A stretch of DNA of 64,000 bases from Amphiura filiformis (taxonomy: Eukaryota; Echinodermata; Ophiuroidea; Amphilepidida; Amphiuridae), in contig NC_092637.1 of assembly GCF_039555335.1 (NCBI RefSeq), positions 45,463,613 through 45,527,612 of the forward strand. Reading direction: 5' to 3'. A program made the translations under genes and the position numbers. The notes under the pieces were generated by a model, which did no database searches, had not been told where the DNA came from, and saw only the letters and a list, made by a program, of their open reading frames with translations. Within the stretch, counting starts at the first letter, position 1, and each line of letters begins with the position of its first letter. Below, piece by piece: positions 1-11,190 of the stretch.

Positions 1-232
1 AAGACGCCTTGAATCATGCAATCAGGGAAATTCCAAATCAATCACGTAAGAGGAAAAGTTCCTTAATATTATTGTTATATGAGAAAAATATAAGAAAATA
101 AGCCATTTTTACTCTAGTACTGAGGAAATTCCCAGATAATATTAGTCAGTGTATTATTTTAAAGGGACAAACCCGGAAGGGAATCCCCTAGTGCATTACT
201 GCAATGTCAAATGTATGGGAAGGATTTAATTA
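1..232. other. AT-rich sequence, nothing recognised
   Basis: No convincing reading frame, RNA gene or repeat end is visible. The stretch runs up to the TTA target duplication of the Harbinger-like element that begins at 233. Confidence 0.5.
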
Positions 233-1404
233 GGGACCGTTCATAAATACTTTGGTGGGGGGACTGGGCAAAGTGTGGGGGGACACAAAAAGTTTTGAGT
301 TGCACAAAGGGGGTACCAAAAAGTTTTGGTTACTAAAGGAGGGGGGTCAAAAAAGTTTAAAGCAAAAAAATACCAAAAGAACAAGAACATACAAAAATTT
401 TGCGCGCTACGCGCACATATGTACCAATAAAGCCCTTTTTATCACGATTATGGCCCAAAATACTGTAAAATACATTTTTTGGCGTGCTACGTGTGCTCAT
501 TACCGGTGTCCCATTAAAGCCTTTTTGGAATTTCAAAGACTTTACATGTATTCTACAGTCGCTATAAGAAAAGGGTGATTATGTATGTATCCCACTGATA
601 ATACCGGGTCAAAATGATGCAACCAGGATTTTTTTTTTGTCTTTGCCCCAAAAGTTATATTTTACCCCCCTGACCAAGAAAGCTGGCTACGCCCCTGATA
701 AACAAATCTTAAGTATTAAAAATCTTGAGTATGTGCCCAGATGTTGCTCTGAATTTCCAATGGATAGCGACGGGGGCAGGTGGGGGCATGTGTCCTGGGC
801 GCCACTCTTAGGGGGCGCCAAATTGACCAATTCAGCATCGATTCTGAGCCACTCTAAAAGCGATGAAAGTCAAAATTTTCGCGCGCTTTGCGCGCATTTC
901 AGGACAAAGTCATTTGAAACATCAATTTAAGACCGATATTCTTTCATTATAACCAAAATTAATTAGTGGTAGCCCCTATTTGTGCTCCGGGCGCAATAAT
1001 TATTTCAAGAATCGGGAGCGACACCTATCCTTAGCCCTGGGTGCCACAAGCCCTAGCTACACCACTGTCAATTTCCCTTTTTTTGTGTTACTTTTATTTA
1101 TTTAATCATGTACACTGGTCACAAAAATTAGAATGCATAAATTGAAATTAAACTTCATACAAGTCACAGCATATGAAAAACACCTTGAACTATAATTGTG
1201 ACCTAGTTTGCACAAATGGAGTAGCCCCCCTCCCCAGACTGTTTTTTAACCTCTTGGAAAGGGGGGGGGGTCAAAAAAGTTTTATATGTCTAAAGAGGGG
1301 GGGGTCAAAAAAGTTTTAGGTTCTCTGGAGGGGGGGTCAAAAAAGTTTTGACTCCAAAAATTCCAAGTGCCCAGCCCCCCACCAAAGTATTTCTGAACGG
1401 TCCC
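233..1404. mobile_element. Non-autonomous PIF/Harbinger-like element, 1.17 kb
   Basis: The ends form an imperfect terminal inverted repeat of about 40 bp: GGGACCGTTCATAAATACTT at the left, and its complement ending ACGGTCCC at the right. Both sides are flanked by TTA (230-232 and 1405-1407), the 3-bp target duplication typical of PIF/Harbinger. Inside each end lie G-rich iterations of a motif like GGGGGGTCAAAAAAGTTTT. No transposase frame is present, so it depended on enzymes made elsewhere. Confidence 0.75.
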
Positions 1405-1524
1405 TTAGAACATGATGCAATGTTTGACACATTTGTATTTGATATAAAATGAGAAGACAAACACAAACTTGAGGCTTTCTGTAGTGATAATGCTGCGAAA
1501 AACCATTTATAAAATCTATCAAGT

Positions 1525-2046
1525 TATAGACGAATCCAAGGAGCCAAGTCATGGTCAGGATTTGGTCGGACATCTTTGGGTAGCCGCTAGCACCAACCTG
1601 GTGTTTTGAGCGTCCAATTGTGCAAATAAAAGCCGCCTAACATAGAGAGAAGATGCAAGGACGAGGAGGGTTAATAGAATAATAGCTAATAATATATATA
1701 ATGGAGATAATTCCGCAGGTAATCCCGTCGCATCTATTCATACTGACATAGTCCTTTTGTTCGCAAGTATACATCAATGCATAGATACCGCGTGTAGTTA
1801 ATCCGATTATTATGTCACTTCAACAGCGAATAGACCATGCTGTGTGTTTTGTCGAAGGGCACTGTATTGTGTTATTCTTTTGTCTACCTGTGTTTTCGCG
1901 GAAGGTGTAAAACGGGTGATGGAATGCAGTTTAATATTTCCGCCAAGGCCGAATCATTTCACATTTTGAGTGCATTGTAGCCGACGGCTACCCAACTAAA
2001 GGCTGCTAGTCAGGTGTAGGAATGCGTGTATTTGGATTCGTCTATA
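1525..2046. mobile_element. Inverted-repeat element, TATAGACGAATCC family, copy A
   Basis: It begins TATAGACGAATCCAAGGAGC and ends with GGATTCGTCTATA, a short terminal inverted repeat next to TA. The same family occurs at 32467-32775 with matching internal blocks (GCCAAGTCATGGTCAGGATT near the left end and AAGGCCG near the right). This copy is longer because of about 210 extra bases in its middle. It has no coding capacity. Confidence 0.65.
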
Positions 2047-2841
2047 GCATTGTAAGCCAAAGATAATGGAACGTAGCGAAGGTGTTACACATTCGGCACC
2101 TTGACGAAGGCGTTTGAGAACTACGCCAAAAGTGCGTAGTTATCTTGGCGTAGTTATCCCAAAAGGGAATTACTATTGGTCTTCGTTGTCATGGTTTGAA
2201 AGATTCTACAGTCTGTCAAGTGTAAAACTGTTTCTGAAGTAAGTAGGAATAGTGAATGAAATATAGTTTTGAGTGTCATTGTCATCAAGGCTACAGTGAC
2301 CTTTGACGGAGCTGGACATTACTTCAGAAAATCGTCCGGAACATTGTTTCAAGAACAATAGGTTGGTAAGGGGCAGTGCTATAATTATGAGCCCTGGGGG
2401 AGTGAAAATTTTAGGGATGGGACATTTTTGTGTTTGTTCGGAAAAATCTCATTTTTTTTTTCTCATTAGCCCGGTAAAAAGTTTCGTTTAGATGGTGTGA
2501 ACAAATACGTGGCGAATTGTGGTAATCACACCGCAAGTGTAATCCTATGAGGTACTGTTATTAAGGTTTTGCTTCCATATCGAATTCTCTGGAGCAATAC
2601 AACCCACAATTTGGAAGCTTATTGTTTTAATGGTACGCATCGGTTTATATAGAAAACAGAGCGGGTAAAGATTGGACCATGCTCACATAAGGGACCATTT
2701 TTTAGGGTCCCCTTTTCGGACCTAAAATTATTTTCAGGGACCCATTTTTGGCCAAAAAATATAAACGTCAACCCCATAGAAAATAGTGTAAACGCATGTT
2801 CTACAAGAAAAATTAAGATGATATTTTTAAAGCCCCCTCCC
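2047..2841. other. Duplicated 5' unit remnant plus unassigned sequence
   Basis: The block at about 2458-2682 (beginning TCTCATTAGCCCGG) reappears upstream of unit 2 (from about 12205) and of unit 7 (from about 39466), so it is part of the duplicated TRIM unit. It is separated from the rest of unit 1's 5' flank (4128 on) by inserted repeats. Near 2370 is a piece resembling one end of the element at 11191-11568. No gene is seen. Confidence 0.5.
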
Positions 2842-2954
2842 CAAGGGCGTAAATCGGGTGGGGACAGGGGACACGTCCCCTCACTTTTCAAAGTGGGGGG
2901 ACACAATATCAAATGTCCCCCCCCCCCACATTTTGGTCCCCACCCCCAAAAAAA

Positions 2955-3083
2955 GGGAAAGGAGAGAGAGAAAGGAAGAAAAGGAGAAAAGAGAAGAGAA
3001 AGGAGAAAAGAGAGAGAAAGGGAGAAAAGAGAAGAGAAAGGGAGAAAAAGAGAAGAGAAAAGAGAGAAAAAGAGAAGAAAAAA
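2955..3083 (+). repeat. Polypurine GAGAAA tract
   Basis: About 130 bases of almost pure purine built from GAGAAA and AAGG iterations, inside the hAT element at 2842-4034. The matching pyrimidine tract lies at about 36105-36200 in the inverted relative. Long open frames across it are low-complexity artefacts. Confidence 0.8.
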
Positions 3084-3409
3084 TGTTAAATTGCACGTAA
3101 TTGAGTAGGCCCATCACTGCCCATAGGCCTACCTAACAATCCGCACAGCCGGGTCGATCGTAAGTATAATATATTATAGGCCTGTGATTATTTTGGGCAA
3201 ATTGCTTGAAGGCGGGTCCTCGGCCCAAAAGCCTGTACTGCGGGCCCGTCGATATGCAGGGCCCGTCACATTTTATCACCAAAGTTAGTTTTAAGACGGA
3301 CTGAATGCTGACTTCAACATCAATCCATGCATGCTTTAATAATAATTCCGAATCTCAAATCTCAAGTAAAATTTTGCAAATTGAGTTCGGTCCCTTTTTT
3401 GTTTTAATG

Positions 3410-3930
3410 ATAACAGTGTAAATTTATGCACCAAATGACTTCAATTGGACCTTCATTTTGCAAATTTTCCAACGTCTGAGGGGGGATGTTCCGCCCCCCT
3501 GCGTATACATAAACAAGTGGTCGCTTTCGCTTCTGTTTTAGTGAAGACTTGTTCACAAGTTAGGCCGTCGTTTCACAGTTTTTCAGCTGTTTCAAGCTAA
3601 CATTTTACACAATAATAGTGCCAAAATGGTCCACCAAATGGCTTCAATTAGGTCTTCATTTTGCAAAAGTTTCTTACTTCTGAGGGGGGAACATCCCCCC
3701 TCAGACACCCCCTGCGTATACATAAACAAGTGGTCGCTTTCGCTTCTGTTTTAGTGAAGACTTGTCCACGAATCGCTTATTAGGCCGTCATTTCACAATT
3801 TTTCAGCTGTTTCAAGCTACACTTTTACACAATAATAGTGCAAAAATGGTCCACCAAATGGCTTCAATTAGGTCTTCATTTTGCTAAAGTTTCTTACTTC
3901 TGAGGAGGGAACATCCCCCCTCAAACACCC
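3410..3930 (+). repeat. Tandem repeat of about 240 bp inside the hAT element
   Basis: Two full and one partial repeat share CACCAAATGGCTTCAATTAG, GCGTATACATAAACAAGTGG and a G-rich/C-rich hairpin around GGGGGGAACATCCCCCC. Inverted relatives are at about 35240-35800 in the intron of unit 6. Confidence 0.65.
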
Positions 3931-4127
3931 CCCTACGTCGCGGGGGCGCGACGTGCAGCGCTGTCGCGCCGAAGTATCAATGACTAATAATTTTCATTGT
4001 GTCCCCCCACTTTCAAAAATGGATTTACGCCCTGCCCCTCCCTTCAGAGGGATAAAAATTTCCAGCACCCTTTCATCAGCCCCCCCCCCCCTCCCCCTTA
4101 CAAGTGTTTGTGAACGGTTCCTTAGGA

Positions 4128-4565
4128 TCGTTAAACATTTTATATTTGCTTTACTTTCCTTTTAAGTCTTGGTCGTTGTATATGACAATTATGTGTCCAC
4201 TCATCCCTGACTGAAGTCATTGCCAACTATTGCATTGCCACGGTGCATGTACATCCGGGGTGTACATGGCACATTTTGTCGTGTACGGTAGCTTCAAATG
4301 TATTAAACGTGAACTCAGTTCAAGAAGGAAACTGTTGAATGTATTGTGCGATAGTGTAATTTATTCATACGATGCATGTGAGAAAATAACATAAACGGAT
4401 TACTATCATTAAACTTTCGTGTGTTAAACAAGTTTTGGTATTTCAGAGACTGCGGAATAAATCACTAAAATAATGATCATTTTGATTGCGTGATGCATGC
4501 AGTAAACACTTTGCCACTACATGTATAACAGTAACAATTGAGTCGCACCCTTTTCTACCATCAAA
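4128..4565 (+). promoter_or_regulatory. Conserved 5' flank of TRIM-NHL unit 1
   Basis: This stretch is closely similar to the sequence just upstream of units 2 (12430-12886) and 7 (39930-40732, interrupted) and more distantly unit 6 (34255-34646). Shared landmarks are CACTCATCCCTGACTGA, CATCCGGGGTGTACATGGCA and CACCCTTTTCTACCA just before the ATG. It probably contains the promoter and 5' UTR. No TATA box was confirmed. Confidence 0.45.
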
Positions 4566-4883
4566 ATGGCTGACAGTGTTAAGCTAATGGAAACACTTAA
4601 CCGTGATCTTTTGGAGTGTGGTATCTGTTTAGATCGATATAAGAAACCTAGAGGACTACCATGCCTCCATTGCTTCTGTCACGACTGCTTAGAAAGATAT
4701 TGCAAAGGACAGAAGCAAGTGGTATGTCCAAACTGCAAGAGACCAACAGCAGTACCAAAAGAAGGAGTGTCTGGATTCCTCCTCATTTCATCATCAACAC
4801 CTTACAAGAAACACTGGATAAGGTAAACTTCAATAGTTAAATTTTGTCTTCATTAGAGGTTTTAGTTTTATACGAACCGAGAT

Positions 4884-4985
4884 CATTTAAAACTATTATG
4901 CCCTTCTTTTAAAAGTTTACTGACCGTGCTTGGCCATTTAAAACTATTATGCCCTTCTTTTAAAAGTTTACTGACCGTGCTTGGC
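4884..4985 (+). repeat. Exact 51-bp tandem duplication in intron of unit 1
   Basis: Two adjacent copies begin CATTTAAAACTATTATGCCC and end GACCGTGCTTGGC. Units 2, 6 and 7 have a single copy of the homologous intron sequence, so the duplication is specific to unit 1. Confidence 0.85.
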
Positions 4986-5242
4986 CATTTTCGTCAAAGA
5001 TTGCCCCCCTTAAAAGGTGTTTTTACCCTTGCCCCTCCCCTTGCACACCCCCTGAAAAAGTACTGGCCACGCCACTGCTTTTATAGAAAAAGTAGTCTAT
5101 AAACAATGTATGTCTTGACCATCTTCGAGTTTCGAGCTGAAAGCCTAAAATAATTTAAGGAGTATTAAGAGGAGTTCTTAGATTTCAATTTAAATCAAAT
5201 CTCTTTCAAAAATTGTAAGATAGAAAATTGAATTCTTGATAC

Positions 5243-5450
5243 CAGGCCCGTACCCAGGATTTCATTGAGGGGGGAGGGGGTGCTGACTTTGAAAAAAGTG
5301 AACTTTTTTCCAGGGGGGGCGATTTTGTGGACAACATTTGGACCTTTTTGTTCAAAAAAGCGTAAAAAAACTGATATTTTTGGGTCGCTACGCTCGAAAA
5401 TTCTGCAATTTTGGGACTTTTGTATACTTTTCCAAATTGGGGGGGGGGGA
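5243..5450. mobile_element. hAT-like element fragment in intron of unit 1
   Basis: It begins CAGGCCCGTACCCAGG, like the left end of the hAT element at 31697. It is followed by G-runs and interrupts intron sequence that is continuous in units 2, 6 and 7. Its right end has been lost together with a little of the intron. Confidence 0.5.
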
Positions 5451-5599
5451 TGCGTCGCACCATTTGACTCACAGGAGGTTGGAAGTTTTTTAAAATAAAA
5501 GGTACATTTGCAAAAAGAAATATTCGCACTCTCACTAATAAAACTTGAACTTCATATTCATAACAATGCATCAGAATTAAAGACTCAAATGGTACGTCC

Positions 5600-5672
5600 C
5601 AGTGGCGTAGCGTCATAGGGGCACGGGGGGCACGTGCCCCCATCGATCTGAAATCTCAAAAAATCTCAACTG
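5600..5672. mobile_element. Short hAT-like insertion in intron of unit 1
   Basis: It begins CAGTGGCGTAGCG, a common hAT-type end, and is bracketed by direct copies of TGGTACGTCC (5590-5599, 5671-5680). Sister introns have this target once. The right end lacks the expected inverted repeat, so it is a truncated copy. Confidence 0.5.
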
Positions 5673-7588
5673 GTACGTCCCTAAGAAACACGGTCCAGTG
5701 GATCGAAAATGGTTTTGGAAAAGCACTGTATATTTAATTTGTCTTGTTTTAGATGTTTGTCAAAATGTTCAGCTAATGGTTATTGATTTGACCTTTTTGA
5801 TGTATGGAATAAACATGGTAAATAAGAAATATTCGGTAATTGTTGGTAGTTAATTATGTGTTTGCGCCTATGTTTCTTGCAGGCTAAAGAAGCAATGAAG
5901 GATGCCATGTGTGGAAATTGCAACCTGAAGAAAGCCACATCCTACTGTCTGGATTGCAAGGAATTCTTCTGCCAAACCTGCCACACTGCACACGATACCC
6001 TCAAAACCCACAAAGACCATCAGGTTGTAAGCATTGAAGATGTTCGCTCCGGAAAAGTTATGCTACCAGTGACTGCATCTGAAGATCTAAAGTGTAAAGA
6101 TCATGATGGCGAGACAAAGAAATTCTACTGTGAGACATGTGGGAAGCCTATCTGTAGAGACTGCATCATGCTGAGCCACCTCCAACATCAGTACATCAGC
6201 TTGAAACAAGCATCGGCGAAACAGGTTGCAAAGCTGAAAGATCTTTCAAAAGCCAGTGAAGATCTAAAAAAAGAATGCAAAGATGCCATCAAGAAAACAG
6301 AAGATGTCCAAAAGAGTCTTTCTGCTGCCTCCAAAGAAGTCAAGAAAAACATGGAAAGCATTAAGAACGAATATCACAAGCAGGTTGATGTCATCTTCAA
6401 GACACATGAGGTTGATGCCATGTCAGTGGAGGTCCAGAATGCGAAGAAGCTAAATGTCATCAGAGACAATCTTCAGACAATATTGGATAAACTTGAAAGA
6501 GCCTGTGATCTTGCTACTAAAGTCACACAAATGGGATCACACCATGACATCACATCAGTCTTCCCTACTTTGTCTGCAAGTCTTGAGGAGCTAAATGAGA
6601 CGACCAAGCCTATGGCTGCTCCAGAGTCACTGGGATATGTTAGGTTTAAGGCACCTGATGCATTTGATATACCAAACTTGTTTAGCGTGTTGTCAGTCAA
6701 GCTTGAAGACAAGTGGATACAGAGTGGACATATAAATAACAAATCTGAATTGAATTTTCCATGGGGAATTGCTGTCAACCATGATGGAGATGTCATTGTA
6801 AATGGGTACGATAAATATTGTAAATTATTCTCAAAAGATGGTAAAGTCAAGTACACCTTCCAGGGTCCTTTTGGTGAATCACTATTTAGAATTGCTATCA
6901 CTGCAGACAAAAGATATATAATCCCAGGAAAGGCTGAGATTCTGTTCTACGACCAAAAAGGCAACATGTTAAATAAGGTATCTACCTATGATATGAGCAA
7001 CCAACCATCCAATCCTAAGGCAGTAGCTGTAGACTTGGAAGGCAGGATCTTAGCTGGGTTAGAAGGCAAAACAATCTCCATCAATTATGCAGATGGCCGA
7101 CTCATATCCAAGTTCGCCACATCTGATATACCAACTGATATTGCTGTCACCGCCAACGGAGATATTGCTGCTTTGATAGGTAACAATGTACAACTGATGG
7201 ACTACTCTGGTAACAATGTCAGAGTAGTGCAGCCTCCTCAAGAAGTCACTGAATGCATCCAATACACTGTCGGCTGTAGTAAGCAAGGTGAGATATTTGT
7301 TGTTAATCGTGGTAACCCTACAGCTATATACCGGTACACAGCAGATGGTGAGCAGTGTCTCGGATGTGTCATCAGAGGACTTGATCACCCTACAGGTATT
7401 GCCATCTCAAAGGATGGACAGCAATTATTCGTAGCTGAATACATGCAGCATGTTGTGAAGATATTCCAAAGACGATGATTCTCTTTTTACATACAATTAT
7501 GCAGCTGTTTATATACAAACAATGTATAGCGCAATGTACATAATCATGATAATGTATGTACTGTATGTACTGGAGGCAAAATAAGTTG

Positions 7589-7764
7589 TTCCAGTTGAAA
7601 TCCATACACCCCTATGGAAGACACGACCTTAATCTTCCACACAGGGAGGGGTGTGAATTTCAAATGGAGTTACCTGAATGGGTGACTCCATTTGAAATTT
7701 ACACCCCCTGTATGGTAGATTAAGGTCATGTCTTAAATAGGGGGTATATGGATTTCAACTGGAA
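7589..7764. mobile_element. Foldback MITE just downstream of unit 1
   Basis: Almost the whole element is an imperfect palindrome: TTCCAGTTGAAATCC at the left, GGATTTCAACTGGAA at the right, and arms meeting around ACCTGAATGGGT. The same element lies just after the stop codon of unit 5 (27318-27486), and half of it lies after NHL fragment unit 3 (16643-16723). This points to insertion before those units were duplicated. Confidence 0.8.
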
Positions 7765-7861
7765 TAACGCAATGTTTTGAGATTATTACTGATTTCGATC
7801 CACAAGAATCCAACAGAAGCAATTTGGATCCTACGAGTATTAACATGTGTTATTTGATTTT

Positions 7862-8400
7862 TTTGATTTGTGAAATCTTTATTGAGTGATTTTAACTACT
7901 TCAGTGGCAAGCACTGCTTTCCAAGCAGGCCCTCATACAATAATATTTACAACAATTTTACAGAATATTTACAAAATAACATGATATTTAAAATGTATAC
8001 AAAAACATCAATAATAAGTATGAAAGAAAATAAATGCATCCCAAGTACATGAACGATATAAATCTTAAAATACATACAATATAAAAATAAATGATTATGA
8101 TTTAGCAGAAGTAATGATGCATGTCTTGAATTGATGCAAAGACAGAGTTTCAAGGTTTATACGATATGATGGTGATAAGTTATTCCATAAGTTTGCAGCT
8201 CTTACAATAAATGTACGTTTACCTCTATTAGAATTGTATTTAGGCACGATCAATGTGTTAGAAGAATGACTCCTTGTATTGTGATCATGAGCATTATGAA
8301 CAAATTCAAATTGATTACATAAATATTCAGGACAAATATTTTTGATACATTTAAAGGTAAGAATAATCATGTGATTAGACCATCAGCCTGGGTATACACA
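7862..8400 (-). mobile_element. LINE reverse-transcriptase 3' fragment
   Basis: On the minus strand, 8370 to 8095 encodes about 90 residues resembling the C-terminal end of non-LTR retrotransposon reverse transcriptases (CR1/Jockey-type). The order of motifs is a HxxxTR block, a V-P-KYNSNRGKRTF block, LWNNLSPSYR and a final LxxFK. Downstream in its own orientation (toward 7862) lies AT-rich 3' UTR-like sequence ending in a run of As. The catalytic core is absent, so it is a 5'-truncated dead copy. Confidence 0.7.
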
Positions 8401-8478
8401 ACGTTTAACTTTTGCCAATTAAACATGTATATTTCGAATTGCCTGAGTTAAAAGAAACACATCTCTTCTCGGCACTAA

Positions 8479-8692
8479 GTTGCGCACCATTAGATTTCAT
8501 GGTGGGAAGTGTTAATGAATCAAAAAACTTCGACCACTACTGAGACGGAAAAAACCGTTCCACTTATGGATAATAATAAGATACAAAACAAATTGTAAAC
8601 ATATTTCCCTACCTAACCCTGGATAAAGGTAAATATAAAATCCACCTAGCCCAAACTTCCATGCATCCCATGCAAATCTATTGGTGCGCCCC
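8479..8692. mobile_element. Harbinger-like MITE, GCGCACCATTAGATTT family
   Basis: The inverted ends GTTGCGCACCATTAGATTT and AAATCTATTGGTGCGCCCC are flanked by TAA on both sides (8476-8478, 8693-8695). The interior has the block ACTTCG..CACTA..GAGACG followed by CCTACCTAAC. The introns of units 1, 2, 5, 6 and 7 and the element at 47615-47901 belong to the same family. Confidence 0.7.
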
Positions 8693-9187
8693 TAACTGGC
8701 CATTGTCTAACCAAAACATGCGTTTGTTAGTTTTAGTTACATGAATCTTTTTATACGAAATATAATACTTTTTCCTATAGCCTTCTGACATGAAGGCGAG
8801 ATTGGAAAAAAGGCGAACACCGTCACGCCCCGTCTCCCCTATATATAAGTGCAACCAACAAATCACAACAAGCATAATACAAACTTAATCGCCTTCCTTT
8901 TTACAGTGCAGTTTGCAACGCCTCTTTTTAAAGTTATTCCCAATAAATGTCCAATACAGCCCTTTCCCTTTAATCACTGCGTTGTCTTTTTAAAGACATT
9001 TCTTGTTATGGCACTAAGATGTACTGTGACGTAACTTGATGCAATGAAATGTTATGTGATGTAATGTAACATAACTATTGTTATGTGATATACATAAGTA
9101 CTGTAAATGTATGTAATGTACTGTATTATGCATAGTTCAATATAGTGTAATGTGCTTTAATGCAATGCAGTGCAACTAACGCTAATA
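8693..9187. other. Unassigned AT-rich sequence with ATGTAATG-type iterations
   Basis: From about 9020 to 9180 the sequence is a loose iteration of GTAATGTGATGTAATG-like words that resumes after the hairpin at 9347-9410. Similar words occur near 28200 and 50720. No gene is seen. Confidence 0.4.
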
Positions 9188-9346
9188 GAGAGCTTGCGAA
9201 ATGGCGTAACTTTAACTTTAACTTTAACGTCTAGAGGATTATAGAGGATTATGTATTCAAAACCACCTTGATTTTGAATACATAATCCTCTATAATCCTC
9301 TAGACGTTAAAGTTAAAGTTAAAGTAACGCCATTTCGCAAGCTCTC
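9188..9346. mobile_element. Near-perfect foldback MITE, 159 bp, TA-flanked
   Basis: The arms starting GAGAGCTTGCGAAATGGCGT and ending ACGCCATTTCGCAAGCTCTC are complementary almost to the centre (loop near CACCTT at about 9268). Each arm includes TTAACTTTAACTTTAAC iterations and CTAGAGGATTATAGAGGATT. TA flanks each end. The near-identity of the arms suggests a young insertion or selection for hairpin integrity. Confidence 0.85.
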
Positions 9347-9486
9347 TAATGTAAATAATTAGATGTAATGTAAAAGTAATAGTATGTAGTGTAATGATAT
9401 GTGACGTATAAATGTATGAATATTGTATCCGTTCAATCGTTAATATTCGGAAAATAAATACTATACGTATATGAACGAGTGAACTT

Positions 9487-9487
<1 letters not shown>

Positions 9488-9520
<33 letters not shown>

Positions 9521-9521
9521 G
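9488..9521 (+). repeat. (AAT)n microsatellite
   Basis: About eleven uninterrupted AAT/ATA units. Confidence 0.9.
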
Positions 9522-10440
9522 TGTATGTTTAAATTATAAGTTGCAGCTGAGACGAAAATATTATACATGTATGTTCGTCTCAGGTTTTTATAATGATGTA
9601 CATTTTGACGCACACAAAAACTCACCCTTCCTGCAACGTACAGTATATGAAGTACAGCAGCGTATTTTGTACTGTAAAGCTCTCCGTAGTCTTCTTATTC
9701 CTAGCAGGGTGTGTACTGTCTAGTCTCTTGCTATTGCTTTCTCAAAAACACCCTATAATGTCTTAATCTTGAAATATCCTGTTAGTGATCCGGAAAGTTT
9801 TATCCGGAAAATATATTTTTATATCAACCAGTGAACTTCGATTGTTTTTGTGGTCAACTTTTGTGAACTCTTGATATCTGTACTTTCTTGGCAATTTCGT
9901 ACATTTTAGACTTGGTCCCATAAACCTGGACATTGCAACTTGGTCGGATATGTTTGGTACTTTGATCCAGAAGCGCAGTACAGATCTGGTCACACCAAAT
10001 TTAACCATATGTTGCACTAATCAATTCTTACGTTGCAAAAAAAAAAAATCAATATTCATTGTTTTAACAAGTTCTAATTGATGAAACACAAACTCAATAT
10101 CTCACCTAATATACGTGTATTTAACATGTACACACAATTAACGAAATTTTATTTTGCCCCCCCCCCCGACCAAAAAAAGCTGTCTACGCCCCTGATTTTA
10201 GTGTCTCTGCTGTACAATGTAATTATTAACCAGGCGATGTCGGTGTGCCACAGTGGCTACGTTCATCCGAATATATTGTCTTCCGCTGCAGAAGACGTTG
10301 GTCCTGGGAGAACAAAGACCTGAACTAAATCAAGGTCGAGAACCGAAGTCACTGCTGAGATTTTAAAACGTCTATCGCAAGATCGCCAGCAAAGACGCCG
10401 GACAGTACAACCTCAACCTTAATGAGCTAGGGTCAGGGTT
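9522..10440. other. Gene-free stretch sharing pieces with 17.6 kb and 18.8 kb
   Basis: Blocks around 9590-9650 (ACTCACCCTTCCTGCAACGT) and 9990-10145 (ACCATATGTTGCACTAATCA) recur at about 17690-17735 and 18815-18950, and a block near 10195 recurs near 30580. This points to segmental duplication of intergenic DNA along with the genes. No coding frame is credible. Confidence 0.45.
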
Positions 10441-10672
10441 ATCCCAACAAACAGTCAAAACGTTTTAATTTTAACTTTCAAATGTCTGGTTATAATAATG
10501 AAGGCCATAAAAAAGTTGTTGAAGTATATGAAAAAAACCACTACAACATTTTAACAATGCTGTAATGTAATTGTAAAACATTTTTGACAATCATTTTTAA
10601 AACGTTTTATACCCTTTATAAAAAATCCTTTATGTAACCAGACATTAACGTTTTTTGTTTGCGTGGATGATA
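10441..10672. mobile_element. Probable foldback MITE with AAAACGTTTT motifs
   Basis: The left part (CCAACAAACAGTCAAAACG, then AATGTCTGGTTAT) is matched in inverse order at the right (GTAACCAGACATTAACG, then TTTGTTTGCGTGG). Several AAAACGTTTT words lie inside. Ends are degraded and no clear target duplication was found. Confidence 0.45.
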
Positions 10673-11190
10673 TCACATTATTAAAACAGCAATGCACCCT
10701 AAAGACCACTATACAGTGCGATGTGTTTGTGGTTGTTACATAGCTGGGAGGTTTACTGGGTATAGTCGGGTCAAATGTCATTTTGGGTCCAAACTTAAAA
10801 TTGTATTATCTGGATATCTATAAACTCGGTGACAACAAACCTCGTGACCAGACGAACCTTTTGGAACATTTTACAGTGGTCAGGTTGAAGGTCATCTGGG
10901 GTAAAATCTTAGACATCTGTAACGAGTACTAGGTTCAAACTCGGTGACAACAAACTTCCATAATGTTAGATATTTGGATATGTAGACATGGGTTATTCTA
11001 GGGACTGGACAAAAATGGTAGCAGGGTGGTAATACAATAAGAGCACAACGTTCTATAAATACCCATGTTTCTACATGGGCATCGTGGCAGACTTGAAGTT
11101 TTGCTGCAAATTGTGGATATTTTGAACATACACTTTAAAAAACAATAATTATATCGTACGAACCGGGCGTACGAAACAAAAGATATTAAG

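Larger units (their letters stand above)
2842..4034. mobile_element. Non-autonomous hAT element, 1.19 kb, upstream of unit 1
   Basis: The ends CAAGGGCGTAAATC and GATTTACGCCCTG are inverted, and a second inverted block CAAAGTGGGGGGACACAAT lies inside. A perfect 8-bp target duplication CCCCTCCC flanks it (2834-2841 and 4035-4042), as expected for hAT. The interior holds a (GA-rich) polypurine tract at about 2955-3083 and repeats of about 240 bp from 3340 on. A relative lies in the opposite orientation in the intron of unit 6 (35150-36224). It has no transposase. Confidence 0.75.
4566..7478 (+). pseudogene. TRIM-NHL E3 ubiquitin ligase, unit 1, frameshifted in the RING exon
   Basis: Exon 1 is 4566-4822 and exon 2 is 5883-7478, joined by a GT-AG intron that contains an hAT fragment. 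Exon 1 encodes a C3HC4 RING (family ligands C18, C21, C33, H35, C38, C41, C54, C57), the part that recruits E2-ubiquitin. Exon 2 (531 codons, uninterrupted) encodes B-box 1, B-box 2, a coiled coil for dimerisation and six NHL blades ending FQRR. Exon 1 is 257 nt, whereas the sister exons are 258 nt: one C is missing near 4778, where sisters read GGATTCCCT. Spliced normally, the frame shifts after the RING and meets a stop a few codons into exon 2. The locus therefore makes at most a RING-only peptide, unless an alternative first exon is used or the base is an assembly error. The long exon being fully open suggests that the damage is recent. Confidence 0.8.

Noticed and set aside
2818-3117. Open frames rich in Lys/Glu/Arg or Ser/Phe across 2.8-3.1 kb
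   Set aside because: They read through a GAGAAA purine tract inside an hAT element; low-complexity artefacts.
6473-6910. Minus-strand frames opposite the NHL exons (also opposite units 2, 5, 6, 7 and 8)
   Set aside because: Mirror images of the real coding strand that recur in each paralogue for that reason only.
10330-10460. Possible Ig-domain exon (SKDAGQYNLNL)
   Set aside because: Only about 15 residues look Ig-like, stops lie close by, and no splice sites or neighbouring exons were found.
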